DNA of 64,000 bases from SHZI01 sp964407855. GTDB lineage: Bacteria > Pseudomonadota > Gammaproteobacteria > Steroidobacterales > GCA-2729495. How positions within the stretch are numbered: the first letter of the stretch is position 1; each line of letters begins with the position of its first letter. The stretch spans positions 1-64,000 of the forward strand of contig CAYOXI010000002.1 of assembly GCA_964407855.1 (NCBI GenBank), given 5' to 3'. The translations under genes were made by a program, and so were the position numbers. This document shows, in pieces, positions 8,359-16,733 of the stretch. Below the pieces are notes generated by a model that saw nothing but the letters and a program-made list of their open reading frames with translations, ran no database searches and was not told the DNA's origin.

Positions 8359-9264
8359 ATGCAGGACACCGCCGGCTGGGTGGTCATCGCCGAGTTCCGG
8401 CGACGCTGGGAGTGCCAGGACCACGCGCTGGTGCTTGATGCGCTGGGCATTCCCAACCTGATCGCCGACGGGCCGCGCCACGGAGCCCTGCTGCTGGTGC
8501 CACCCGGCGAGGCGCCGAGGGCCAGCGCGGAGCTGGCCCAGTACCGGGCGGAGAACCGGCGGCGGCCCGCTGCAGCGCCACTGCGTCTCTACAGCTCGGG
8601 CCTGCCGGGGGTGCTGGGTTACGGCCTGCTGATTACTGCCGTGTTTCTGCTCGAGCGTCAGCTGGCCTTCGGTATTGACTGGCTGGGGGTGGGCACCCTG
8701 AGCGGCAGCGCCGTGCGGGGCGGGGAGTGGTGGCGGGTCATCACGGCACTCACGCTGCACGGGGACGCCGGACATCTGCTCGCGAATTTACTCTTCGGCG
8801 CCTTCTTCGGTGTCTTTGCCGGCCAGTACCTGGGTTCCGGCGTCGCCTGGGCCACGATCCTCTGGGCCGCCGCGCTGGGCAATGCGCTGGATGTGATGCT
8901 GCTGCCGCCATCCCACCGCGCGATTGGCGCCTCGACAGCCGTGTTCGCGGCACTGGGCCTGGTGGCCGCACTCACCTGGCGTTTCCACGGCCAGCGCTCC
9001 GGCAGCTGGGCCCGGCGCTACGCGCCGCTGATCGGCGGCGTGGCCCTGCTGGCCTTCATCGGCACCGGCGACGAGCGCACCGACGTGGTGGCTCACCTCA
9101 CAGGTTTTGCTGCCGGCCTGCTGGCCGGTGCCGCCTTCACCAGCCGCCAGCCCGAGTGGCTGGCGTCTCCGGTCCTGCAGCGGTCGACAGGCACCGCCGC
9201 CGTCCTCATCGTAGCCGCCTGCTGGTGGCTGGCCGTGAGCGCCGGGGGTGGCGGCTTGGCCTGA
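8359..9264 (+). CDS. rhomboid-family intramembrane serine protease
   Basis: 301 residues. The first ~80 form a soluble cytoplasmic part with no recognised motif, followed by six or more membrane helices. Rhomboid landmarks: an HGDAGHLLAN segment (134-143) equivalent to the HxxxHxxxN element in helix 2, Ser192 within IGASTAVF in helix 4 and His246 within AHLTGF in helix 6, which would form the catalytic Ser-His dyad. The usual GxSG around the serine reads GAST. Rhomboids cleave membrane-anchored substrates within or near the bilayer. No substrate is evident nearby. Confidence 0.87.
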   Translation: MQDTAGWVVIAEFRRRWECQDHALVLDALGIPNLIADGPRHGALLLVPPGEAPRASAELAQYRAENRRRPAAAPLRLYSSGLPGVLGYGLLITAVFLLERQLAFGIDWLGVGTLSGSAVRGGEWWRVITALTLHGDAGHLLANLLFGAFFGVFAGQYLGSGVAWATILWAAALGNALDVMLLPPSHRAIGASTAVFAALGLVAALTWRFHGQRSGSWARRYAPLIGGVALLAFIGTGDERTDVVAHLTGFAAGLLAGAAFTSRQPEWLASPVLQRSTGTAAVLIVAACWWLAVSAGGGGLA

Positions 9265-9307
9265 GCCCGCCGGCTGCTATCCTGCCGGCGTTGTCGGGGG
9301 GAGTCCC

Positions 9308-10660
9308 ATGCAGAATCCAGTGTCCGCCACTGGCGCCGTGACGACGCCGGCTGCCGAACCGTGGCCCAGGCCCGCGATCGCCTGGTATGCGGTGGTCATC
9401 CTGGTCGTCGCCTTCATCCTGTCCTTCATCGACCGGATCATCATCGCGATGCTGGTGGACCCGCTCAAGCAGGATCTGGGGTTGTCCGACACCCAGCTCG
9501 GCTGGCTGCAGGGCCTGGCCTTTGCCGTCTTCTACGCCGCGGTGGGCCTGCCCATCGGCCGCATGGCCGACCGCTACAGCCGCCGGGCGATCATCGGCGT
9601 CGGCATCTTCCTCTGGAGCCTGATGACCGCCGTCTGCGGCCTGGCCCGGAACTTCCTCGAGCTGTTTCTCGCCCGGGTGGGTGTGGGCGTAGGCGAAGCC
9701 GCGCTGTCGCCGGCCGCCTACTCGATGATCGCGGACTACTTTCCGCGTGAACAGCTCGGCCGCGCGATCGGCGTCTACCAGGCCGGCGCCTTCTTCGGGG
9801 CGGGGCTCTCGTTTCTGCTGGGCGGCCTCGTGATCCAGGCGGTGACGAAGGCGCCGGAACTCAGCCTGCCGCTGGTCGGTGTGGTGCGACCGTGGCAGGC
9901 CGTGTTCTTCATCGTCGGTCTGCCGGGCATCCTGGTGGCGCTGCTGATGTTCACCGTGAAGGAGCCCATCCGGCGCGGCGTGCTGGCCACCCAGAGTGCC
10001 GGCATCCCGCTGGGCGAGGTGGTGCGCTACGCCTTCGAGCGCTGGCGCGTCTTCGTGCTGCACTTCATCGGCTTCGCGTTGCTCGCGGTGCCGATGACCA
10101 CGATCGTCACCTGGGCCTTCTCCTACTTCACCCGCGTGCTGCTCTTCACGCCGCCCGAGGCGGCGCTGCGCCTCGGCGGCATCCTCATCGTGCTGTCACC
10201 GCTCGGCGTGTATGCCGGCGGCTGGCTGGCGGACGCGCTGCACCGCAGGGGCTACCGGGATGCGCCGCTGCGGGTGGCGCTGATTGCGGCCATCGGCCTG
10301 CTGCCGCTCTCTGCCATCTCGACCACGACGGACAACGCGACGCTCGCGATCGCGCTGTTCTTCCCCTTCATCTTCTTCGCCAGCCTGTCCATGGCGATGG
10401 CGCCGGCCGCGCTGCAGTTGGTGGCGCCCAACCAGATGCGGGCGCAGATTTCGGCCACCTGGATGCTGGTGCTGAACCTGGTCACGGCGGGCGTCGGCCC
10501 GACGGCGGTGGGCTACATCACTGATGCGGTGTTCGGCGTGCCGACGGCAGTCGGCAAGTCCATCGCGCTGGTCAACTGCATCAGCGTGCCGATCGGGGCG
10601 CTCGCCCTCTGGTTTGCGCTGAAGCCCTTCCGCCGGGCCGCGGAGGAGCAGGGGGGCTAG
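9308..10660 (+). CDS. MFS transporter (spinster-like family)
   Basis: 450 residues with about twelve membrane helices. The start at ATG 9308 follows a strong GGGGGAG six bases upstream; an in-frame start 60 bases earlier lacks support. The N-terminal helix SFIDRIIIAML and the loop 2-3 motif GRMADRYSRR are characteristic of the major facilitator superfamily, and GVGVGEAALSPAAYSMIADYF is the helix 4-5 signature of the spinster-like branch. Substrates of this branch in bacteria are mostly unassigned (organic acids, sugars, lipids). The large periplasmic loop near residues 180-195 is typical. Confidence 0.9.
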   Translation: MQNPVSATGAVTTPAAEPWPRPAIAWYAVVILVVAFILSFIDRIIIAMLVDPLKQDLGLSDTQLGWLQGLAFAVFYAAVGLPIGRMADRYSRRAIIGVGIFLWSLMTAVCGLARNFLELFLARVGVGVGEAALSPAAYSMIADYFPREQLGRAIGVYQAGAFFGAGLSFLLGGLVIQAVTKAPELSLPLVGVVRPWQAVFFIVGLPGILVALLMFTVKEPIRRGVLATQSAGIPLGEVVRYAFERWRVFVLHFIGFALLAVPMTTIVTWAFSYFTRVLLFTPPEAALRLGGILIVLSPLGVYAGGWLADALHRRGYRDAPLRVALIAAIGLLPLSAISTTTDNATLAIALFFPFIFFASLSMAMAPAALQLVAPNQMRAQISATWMLVLNLVTAGVGPTAVGYITDAVFGVPTAVGKSIALVNCISVPIGALALWFALKPFRRAAEEQGG

Positions 10661-10699
10661 GGAAGCTCTGCAACCACCGAAGGATGAGTTCGAGGGTGC

Positions 10700-11008
10700 T
10701 CATTGCCAAGGCTTCGTCTCGATGCCCTGCAGGTCCCGCGCGCCGTGAATGACTGCGAGGAGATGCACCGTGTCGGTCTCGACCAGATAGAGGATGCGGT
10801 AGTCGCGGAAGATCAGCTCGCGTACCTCGTCTGGTGCACCGACCGCCTCCGGCACGGGCCGGCCCATGCGCGGATGTTCTGCGAGTTGTTCGACGGCGGC
10901 GACGAGGCGTTCGCAGAACTGCCGTGCGTAGAATGGCGAATCCCCGGCAATGTAGCTCTTGAGTCCCCGCAGATCGCGGCGCGCCGCCTGCGACCAGCTA
11001 ATCCGCAT
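10700..11008 (-). CDS. ParE/RelE-superfamily toxin
   Basis: 102 residues with the compact RelE/ParE fold: an N-terminal strand (RISWSQAARRDL), two helices (LKSYIAGDSPFYARQF) and a C-terminal sheet (VRELIFRDYRILYLV, VHLLAVIHGARDL). The DYRILY and HGARD wording is closer to ParE, which inhibits gyrase, than to ribosome-dependent RelE. The start overlaps the end of the upstream antitoxin by 11 bases, the usual antitoxin-first arrangement giving translational coupling. Confidence 0.88.
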   Translation of the reverse strand: MRISWSQAARRDLRGLKSYIAGDSPFYARQFCERLVAAVEQLAEHPRMGRPVPEAVGAPDEVRELIFRDYRILYLVETDTVHLLAVIHGARDLQGIETKPWQ

Positions 11009-11186
11009 CGTCGCCGAGCAGGTCCGCCTTGACGTCCTCGTGGGAAAGGGTGCGCCCGGCGCGCACGTCGGCGAGGCCAGCCTCGAGTTTCTGCTTGACG
11101 TACAGCTCGTACATCAGCTCATCCCAGGTGGCCTGCTCGGGCAGGCGGTCGATGATCTGACGGGCGGCTTCCTTGGCGGTGCTCAT
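10998..11186 (-). CDS. antitoxin of the ParE-type pair
   Basis: 62 residues starting at ATG 11186 with AAGGAG seven bases upstream. The sequence STAKEAARQIIDRLPEQATW followed by a helix rich in charged residues (YVKQKLEAGLADVRAGR) and SHEDVKADLL matches the small antitoxins annotated as addiction-module or prevent-type partners of ParE. It would neutralise the toxin with its C terminus and may repress the operon. A longer reading from 11324 is possible but contains an Arg/Pro-rich extension without family resemblance. Confidence 0.85.
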   Translation of the reverse strand: MSTAKEAARQIIDRLPEQATWDELMYELYVKQKLEAGLADVRAGRTLSHEDVKADLLGDDAD

Positions 11187-11350
11187 GGGCAGGCTCCTTG
11201 TGCCGTCGTCCGGAACTGCGGTCGGGCCAAAGGGAAGGGTACGGGAGCGCCGATTGGGCCGCAATGACCTGGCCGGTGGGGGTCGGAGACGGCCTCTCGT
11301 GGCCCACCTGACCCGCGCCTGCACCGGCCACGAGCATCCGGATCAGATCC

Positions 11351-12616
11351 TCACCGCAGGTCGTTGAACACCGCCTCGTCCAGCTCGCCCTCGGAGCGGG
11401 CGACGATGGTGGTGACGATGGCATCGCCGGTGACATTCACCGCGGTGCGCGTCATGTCGAGGATGCGGTCCACGCCGAGGATCAGCGCGATGCCTTCGAC
11501 GGGCAGGCCGACCTGGGCCAGGACGCCGGCCAGCAGCACGAGCCCGACGCCAGGCACGCCAGCCGTGCCCACCGAGGCCATGATCACCAGCGCCACGACC
11601 ATCAGGTACTGGGCGAGTGACAGGTCGACCCCGTAGTACTGGGCGATGAAGCCGGTGGCGATGCCCTGCATGATCGCCGTGCCATCCATGTTGATCGTGG
11701 CACCCAGCGGCACGGTGAAGGACGACACCCGGTTGCTGACGCCGAGGCGTTCCTGCACCACCCGCAGCGTCACCGGGATCGTGGCGCCGGAGGAGGCCGT
11801 GGAAAAGGCAAAGGTGAGGATGTCGCGGATCTGCCGGTAGAAGGTCACCGGACTGAGACCCGTGAACAGCCGGAGGATCAGCGGATAGACCAGGGCGCCG
11901 TGTACCGCCAGCATGACGAGCACCAGCAGCACGTATTTGGCCACGCCTGCAAACGTCGACAGGCCGGTCGTGGCACCGAGGTTCGCTACCAGCGCGAAGA
12001 CCCCGAAGGGCGCGATGAGCATCACCAGGCCCACCAGGCGCATCACCACCTCGTTGAAGTCGCTGAAGAAGGCCGCCACCCGCCGGCCCGGTTCCCCGGC
12101 GAGTGACATGGCAAGACCCAGCAGGATCGCGAAGACAATCACCGGCAGCATTGCGCCCTGGGCCATCGCCTCCACCGGGTTGCGGGGGATCATCTCGAGC
12201 AGCACCTGCGTGAAGGGCGGTGCCGGCAGGATCTCGCGCGCCACGGTGGCGGCCGGGTTGGCGCCGCTGCCCGGCTGGACGATGACGGCGGCCGTCAGCG
12301 CCAGCGTGATCGCGATGCCGGTGGTGAGCAGGTACAGCCCGATGGCCTTGCCGCCCACCCGGCCGAGGGTCTTCGGGTCACTCAGCGAGCTCACGCCGGT
12401 GATCAGCGAGACAAAGACGATGGGCACGACCAGCATGCTGAGGAAGCGGATGAAACCCTCGCCCACCACCTTGAACAGGCCCTGGAGCAGCCAGGTCCTG
12501 GCCCAGGGCTGGTCGGCTACGGTGAGATTGAGCAGCACGCCGAAGGCGAGGCCCAGCACCAGTGCCAGCAGGATGCGGTTGCTGAGCTGGTGGTGGTCCA
12601 CGCCCTGGCCGGCCAT
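11351..12616 (-). CDS. dicarboxylate/amino acid:cation symporter (DAACS, GltP/DctA family)
   Basis: 421 residues of an inner-membrane secondary carrier that takes up C4-dicarboxylates or acidic amino acids with H+ or Na+. The family signatures are present: the serine-rich re-entrant hairpin STASSGATIPVTLR, the TM7 motif ATINMDGTAI and the HP2 region VGTAGVPG followed by DRILDMTRTAVNVTGD. ATG 12616 overlaps the stop of the upstream aldo-keto reductase by one base (TGATG), so it is the last gene of a three-gene coupled operon. The operon context suggests uptake of the substrate metabolised by the reductase and nitrilase-like protein. Confidence 0.92.
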   Translation of the reverse strand: MAGQGVDHHQLSNRILLALVLGLAFGVLLNLTVADQPWARTWLLQGLFKVVGEGFIRFLSMLVVPIVFVSLITGVSSLSDPKTLGRVGGKAIGLYLLTTGIAITLALTAAVIVQPGSGANPAATVAREILPAPPFTQVLLEMIPRNPVEAMAQGAMLPVIVFAILLGLAMSLAGEPGRRVAAFFSDFNEVVMRLVGLVMLIAPFGVFALVANLGATTGLSTFAGVAKYVLLVLVMLAVHGALVYPLILRLFTGLSPVTFYRQIRDILTFAFSTASSGATIPVTLRVVQERLGVSNRVSSFTVPLGATINMDGTAIMQGIATGFIAQYYGVDLSLAQYLMVVALVIMASVGTAGVPGVGLVLLAGVLAQVGLPVEGIALILGVDRILDMTRTAVNVTGDAIVTTIVARSEGELDEAVFNDLR

Positions 12617-13563
12617 CAGCCTGTGCCGCCAGCGGCTGCCTCGATGGCCATCAGCGTTGCCGGGTCGGGCAACCACGCCCCGGCGGCCACGTTCTGCCGG
12701 AGTTGCGCCGGCGTGGTGACGCCGGCAATCACGCTGGCGACGGCCGGCTGGGCTGCCAGCCAGCCGATGGCGAGCTCCAGCACACTACGTCCCCGTTCGC
12801 GGCCGAGTGTGGCGAGCCGCCCGACCGCGGCATGGCGGTCGGCGGAGGCAAAGCTGCCACCGCCGCGCCAGCGGGCAAAGCGCGAGCCCTCGGGCAGCGG
12901 TTCACCGGGGCGGTATTTGCCGGACAGCAGGCCGCTCTCCAGCGGGAAGTAGGGCAGCAGGCCCACGTTGTGCGCCAGGCAGACCGGGATCAGGTCGGCC
13001 TCGATGTCCCTGGTGAGCAGGCTGTAGCGGTTCTGGGCGGCGACCAACGGGGCGAGTCCCCCGGCGCTACTGATGGCCAGCGACTGCGACAGTTGGGCGC
13101 CCGTGTAGTTGGAGCAGCCCACGTAGCGCAGCTTGCCGGCGCGCACCAGGTCATCCAGCGCCCGCAGCGTTTCCTCGAGCGGCGTGCCGGCGTCGGGAAA
13201 ATGGTGCTGATAGAGGTCGATGTAGTCGGTGCCGAGATGGCCGAGGCTCGCCTCGACGGCCCGGGTGATATAGCTGCGACTGCCGCCGGTCTCCGCTGCG
13301 CCACCCCCGCCACCGACCCTGGCGCCAAACTTGGTGGCCACGATGACGTCGCCGCGCCGGGCGCCCAGCGCCTTGCCGAGCATCAGCTCGGCGCGCCCCG
13401 GTGCGCCGCCGTAGATGTCGGCGACGTCAAACAGGGTGACACCGCTGTCCAGCGCGGCGGCAACGACCGCGTCGGTGGTCGCCTGATCGCAGATCGTGCC
13501 GAAGTTCATGCAGCCGAGGCCGACCGCGGAGACCTGCAGGCCCGAGCTGCCGAGCAGCTTCAC
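12616..13563 (-). CDS. aldo/keto reductase
   Basis: 315 residues, an NADPH-dependent (beta/alpha)8-barrel reductase of carbonyl compounds. The catalytic tetrad is visible: D46 and Y51 in FDVADIYGG, K78 in VIVATKFG and H120 or H121 in YQHHFPD. SNYTGAQL and the C-terminal cofactor segment VASVIAGVTTPAQL are typical. The start is a GTG at 13563 whose last two bases form part of the upstream stop codon (GTGA), indicating tight translational coupling to the nitrilase-like gene. The physiological substrate is unknown. Confidence 0.9.
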   Translation of the reverse strand: MKLLGSSGLQVSAVGLGCMNFGTICDQATTDAVVAAALDSGVTLFDVADIYGGAPGRAELMLGKALGARRGDVIVATKFGARVGGGGGAAETGGSRSYITRAVEASLGHLGTDYIDLYQHHFPDAGTPLEETLRALDDLVRAGKLRYVGCSNYTGAQLSQSLAISSAGGLAPLVAAQNRYSLLTRDIEADLIPVCLAHNVGLLPYFPLESGLLSGKYRPGEPLPEGSRFARWRGGGSFASADRHAAVGRLATLGRERGRSVLELAIGWLAAQPAVASVIAGVTTPAQLRQNVAAGAWLPDPATLMAIEAAAGGTG

Positions 13564-14618
13564 CAGTAGTGCACCCACTTCGCCCGTTCCTGGAAGTGCC
13601 GGTAGGCATCCCGCTTGTCCTTCGGCAGGTATTCCAGGTAGCCACCGGGCGCATAGCGCTCCCGGTACTGGTCCAGCACCGGCCGGTAGAGATGCAGGTG
13701 CAGGTCGGGGATCCGGTGTTTGGCCCGGAAGGCGGCAATGGGGATCATCGCGCTCTCCTTGCACTCGAAGGGGCCGGCCTTGCACAGCTCGACGCCGCGG
13801 GGCCCGAAGATGGCCGAGCGCCCGGGTCCGCCATAGTTGGCATCCTCGAAGAAGCCGGGGTTGCGCTCGCCGGTGCTCACCGAGTTGTTGGCGATCAGCG
13901 TGTAGAGGCTGTTGTGGTAGGAGGTCATGCGCATGTCGTCGAATTCGAAGCCGCCGGTGGCCACCCGGCAGATGATCTCCGCCCCCTTGAAGGCCATGCA
14001 GCGGAACAGCTCGGGCTCGAACTGCACGGCCGACATGCCGATGTTGCCGATATCGGTGCGCTCGACCGGGATCACCGCGTCCAGTCCGTACATCTCCACG
14101 AAGCGGTCGTAGACGTCGTAGATCACCGAGGTGTACTGCTCGGAGCCGGGGAACATGCCGCGCACGTTGCGCTGCTTCCAGTGCGTGGCGACCGTGCCAT
14201 CCGGCTTGGCCATCACCATCAGGTGCAGGATGTGGCCGGGCCAGTTCACCGGATCCTTGGCATAGGTGCCGAAGACGATGTAGCACCTGTACTTCTGCGC
14301 CTTCGCCACCACGGCGGCGATCTCCGGTCCGCCAACCTCCAGAGACAGGTTGTAGTGCTGGTCCCGGGTCCACTCGGAGAAACCGGTGATCGGAAACTCA
14401 TGAAACAGCAGCAGCTGGCTCGGCGGGCCGAAGCCCTGCGCGATGTCGATGCACTCCAGGAAGTACTTCAGGTTGCGCTGGATGTCCGGTCCGGAATTCG
14501 CACCGTTCACGCCCTGTACGCGGGTCTGGACCACGGTGGCCATGATGGCGTCCTGGCGCAGCGCGACGGTGGGATAGGTGCCATCGGCACGGACAAGGGG
14601 CTCGGGACTGTCAGTCAT
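13560..14618 (-). CDS. nitrilase-superfamily protein (amidase/formamidase-like) with Ser at the catalytic Cys position
   Basis: 352 residues of the carbon-nitrogen hydrolase fold. The catalytic Glu (E74 in LLLFHEFPITGF) and Lys (K148 in THWKQRNVRG) are in place, and PELFRCMAFKGAEII matches the segment after the nucleophile. However the position six residues before PE, normally the nucleophilic Cys of ICxD..xPE, is Ser196 in GMSAVQFEPE. The C-terminal ~50 residues are longer than in minimal family members. The protein may be a pseudoenzyme or use different chemistry. It heads an operon with an aldo-keto reductase and a symporter. Confidence 0.85.
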   Translation of the reverse strand: MTDSPEPLVRADGTYPTVALRQDAIMATVVQTRVQGVNGANSGPDIQRNLKYFLECIDIAQGFGPPSQLLLFHEFPITGFSEWTRDQHYNLSLEVGGPEIAAVVAKAQKYRCYIVFGTYAKDPVNWPGHILHLMVMAKPDGTVATHWKQRNVRGMFPGSEQYTSVIYDVYDRFVEMYGLDAVIPVERTDIGNIGMSAVQFEPELFRCMAFKGAEIICRVATGGFEFDDMRMTSYHNSLYTLIANNSVSTGERNPGFFEDANYGGPGRSAIFGPRGVELCKAGPFECKESAMIPIAAFRAKHRIPDLHLHLYRPVLDQYRERYAPGGYLEYLPKDKRDAYRHFQERAKWVHYW

Positions 14619-14666
14619 GGTGTGGATGCCCTGCGAGGAAAAGGATTCGGCACTATTGTGCCAGAC

Positions 14667-14987
14667 TCAGTCTGCGGCCCCGATCGGGGGCGCATCGATC
14701 AGCAGCACCTGGAAATTGCCCGTGCCATCGCGCAGCTGCTTGAGTTCGGCGTACTCCGGCGAATTCCAGAAGCGCATCGCATCGGCCCGGCTCGGCCATT
14801 CCGACACCAGTGCACTCGGCGCTTCGCACCAGGCACCTTCCAGGAAGCTGCCGCCGGCACCGCGCAGCACGTAGCGGCCGCCAAAGCGGGCCACCAGTGG
14901 TGGTACTTCCCGGGCGTAGCCGGCCAGGAAGCGCTCCCGGTCGCTGAGATCCGCGAGGACGATCATGTAACAGCGCTGCTCGGTCAT
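14667..14987 (-). CDS. DUF1330 family protein
   Basis: 106 residues of the dimeric ferredoxin-like alpha/beta-barrel fold. ATG 14987 has AGGA six bases upstream. Family cues are YMIVLADLSDRERF, the GGRYVLRG segment, VSEWPSRADAMRFWNSPEYAELKQLR and a hydrophobic last strand FQVLLID. No function is established for the family. It lies 48 bases upstream of the nitrilase-like gene in the same direction and may share its transcript. Confidence 0.8.
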   Translation of the reverse strand: MTEQRCYMIVLADLSDRERFLAGYAREVPPLVARFGGRYVLRGAGGSFLEGAWCEAPSALVSEWPSRADAMRFWNSPEYAELKQLRDGTGNFQVLLIDAPPIGAAD

Positions 14988-15117
14988 CTGCGTTCCTGCT
15001 GTGGGCGCGTCAGTGTAACGGGCCGGTCCGGGTCGGGGGACCTTGGTGCTAGAGTACCGCAGATGGCGCCTACGACTGCCGGTCAGTCGGCCATGAAAAT
15101 CCCAGGAGATCAACAAC

Positions 15118-16686
15118 TTGTCAGCTAAAGCTCAGACCATATCCTCAGCCCTGCCCCCGATCCGCACCGGTGCTGACTACCTGGCCAGTCTGCGCGGTCG
15201 CGACCTGCGGGTTTTCCTGTTCGGCGAACTGGTGGACGAGCCCCTGGATCACCCGATGATCCGGCCCTCGATCAATGCCGTTGCCGAAACCTACGACCTG
15301 GCCGTCCGCGATCCGGAACTGGGAACCGCGCTGTCACCTTACACCGGCGAGCGCATCAACCGTTTCCTGCACATCGCCGGCAGCGCGCAGGACCTGGTAT
15401 TGCAGAACAAGATGCAGCGACGCCTCGGCCAGCTCACGGGCACCTGCTTCCAGCGCTGTGTGGGCATGGATGCGATCAACGCCCTGCACTCCGTCAGCTT
15501 CGAGATCGATGCGGCCCACGACACCGGTTACCACCAGCGCTTCATCAGCTTCGTCACCGACATGCAGCGGCGCGGCTATGTCATCGGCGGCGCGATGACG
15601 GATGTGAAGGGTGACCGCTCAAAGGCGCCTCACCAGCAGGCGGATGCGGACCTGTTCGTGCGCGTGAGCCGGCGGACGGCAGAGGGCGTCTACATTCGCG
15701 GTGCGAAAGCCCACCAGACCGGCTGCCTCAACGCGCACTGGCTGCTCGTGATGCCGACGCTGCGGCTCGGACCCGAGGACCGGGACTACGCCATCGTCGG
15801 TGCGGTGCCGGTGGACGCGCCGGGCATCACCTACATCTACGGCCGCCAGAGCTGCGATACCCGCAGCATGGAGGGCGGTGACATCGATCCCGGCAACAAG
15901 CAGTTCGGCGGCCAGGAGGCGATGATCATCTTCGAGGATGTCTTCATCCCCAACCATCTGGTCTTCATGGACGGTGAGCACGACTTTGCCGCGATGCTGG
16001 TCGAGCGCTTCACCTGCTATCACCGGCGGAGCTACGTCTGCAAATCCGGCGTCGGCGATGTGCTGATTGGCGCGTCGGCCGCGATCGCCGACTACAACGG
16101 CGTGGAGAAGGCCTCCCACATCCGCGACAAGCTGGTAGAGATGACCCACCTGAACGAGACCATCTATTCCACCGGCATCGCCTCCAGCTACCAGGCGGTG
16201 CCGATGAAGTCCGGGGTTTACCTCAACGACGACATGCTGGCCAACGTGTGCAAGCACCACGTCACGCGCTTCCCCTACGAGATCAGCCGCCTGGCCCAGG
16301 ACCTGGCCGGCGGCCTCATGGTGACACTGCCGTCGGAGCAGGACCTGAAGCACCCGGAGGCGGGGCCGCTGCTGCGCAAGTACCTGCAGGGGCGTGCGGA
16401 TATCCCCACGGAAGACCGGCTGCGGATCCTCCGCCTGATCGAGAACATGACCCTTGGGCGCAACGCCGTGGGGTACCTCACCGAGTCGATGCACGGGGCC
16501 GGCTCGCCCCAGGCCCAGCGCATCCAGATCAGCCGGCAGATGCAGCTGGAGTTCAAGAAGCAGCTGGCCCGCACGCTGTCAGGCATCGAGCCCCAGGTCC
16601 GGGCGGAGGTCAACCGCGACCTCACCGAGTATTTTGGCCGGGTGTTCAGCACGGGTCCGGCCGCGCCGCCGGACACGGACGCGTAA
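15118..16686 (+). CDS. 4-hydroxybutyryl-CoA dehydratase-like FAD/[4Fe-4S] protein (HpaB superfamily)
   Basis: 522 residues, starting at TTG 15118 with AGGAG eight bases upstream; the next in-frame ATG is over 100 codons on. It belongs to the 4-hydroxyphenylacetate 3-hydroxylase/acyl-CoA dehydrogenase-like fold, but its wording is that of 4-hydroxybutyryl-CoA dehydratase (AbfD): TDVKGDR, RGAKAHQTG, EMTHLNETIY, TRFPYEI, GGLMVTLPSEQDL, TESMHGAGSPQAQR. Cluster ligands equivalent to C99, C103, H292 and C299 of the clostridial enzyme are C110, C114, H302 and C308; Tyr306 and Lys309 are also present. The His-Cys spacing is one residue shorter. The reaction would be 4-hydroxybutyryl-CoA to crotonyl-CoA. 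A flavin monooxygenase role is unlikely because of the FeS ligands. Confidence 0.83.
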   Translation: MSAKAQTISSALPPIRTGADYLASLRGRDLRVFLFGELVDEPLDHPMIRPSINAVAETYDLAVRDPELGTALSPYTGERINRFLHIAGSAQDLVLQNKMQRRLGQLTGTCFQRCVGMDAINALHSVSFEIDAAHDTGYHQRFISFVTDMQRRGYVIGGAMTDVKGDRSKAPHQQADADLFVRVSRRTAEGVYIRGAKAHQTGCLNAHWLLVMPTLRLGPEDRDYAIVGAVPVDAPGITYIYGRQSCDTRSMEGGDIDPGNKQFGGQEAMIIFEDVFIPNHLVFMDGEHDFAAMLVERFTCYHRRSYVCKSGVGDVLIGASAAIADYNGVEKASHIRDKLVEMTHLNETIYSTGIASSYQAVPMKSGVYLNDDMLANVCKHHVTRFPYEISRLAQDLAGGLMVTLPSEQDLKHPEAGPLLRKYLQGRADIPTEDRLRILRLIENMTLGRNAVGYLTESMHGAGSPQAQRIQISRQMQLEFKKQLARTLSGIEPQVRAEVNRDLTEYFGRVFSTGPAAPPDTDA

Positions 16687-16733
16687 AACTCCGCGGGACG
16701 CCCGGCGCCTGCGGGGGCTATCCTCCCGCCATC

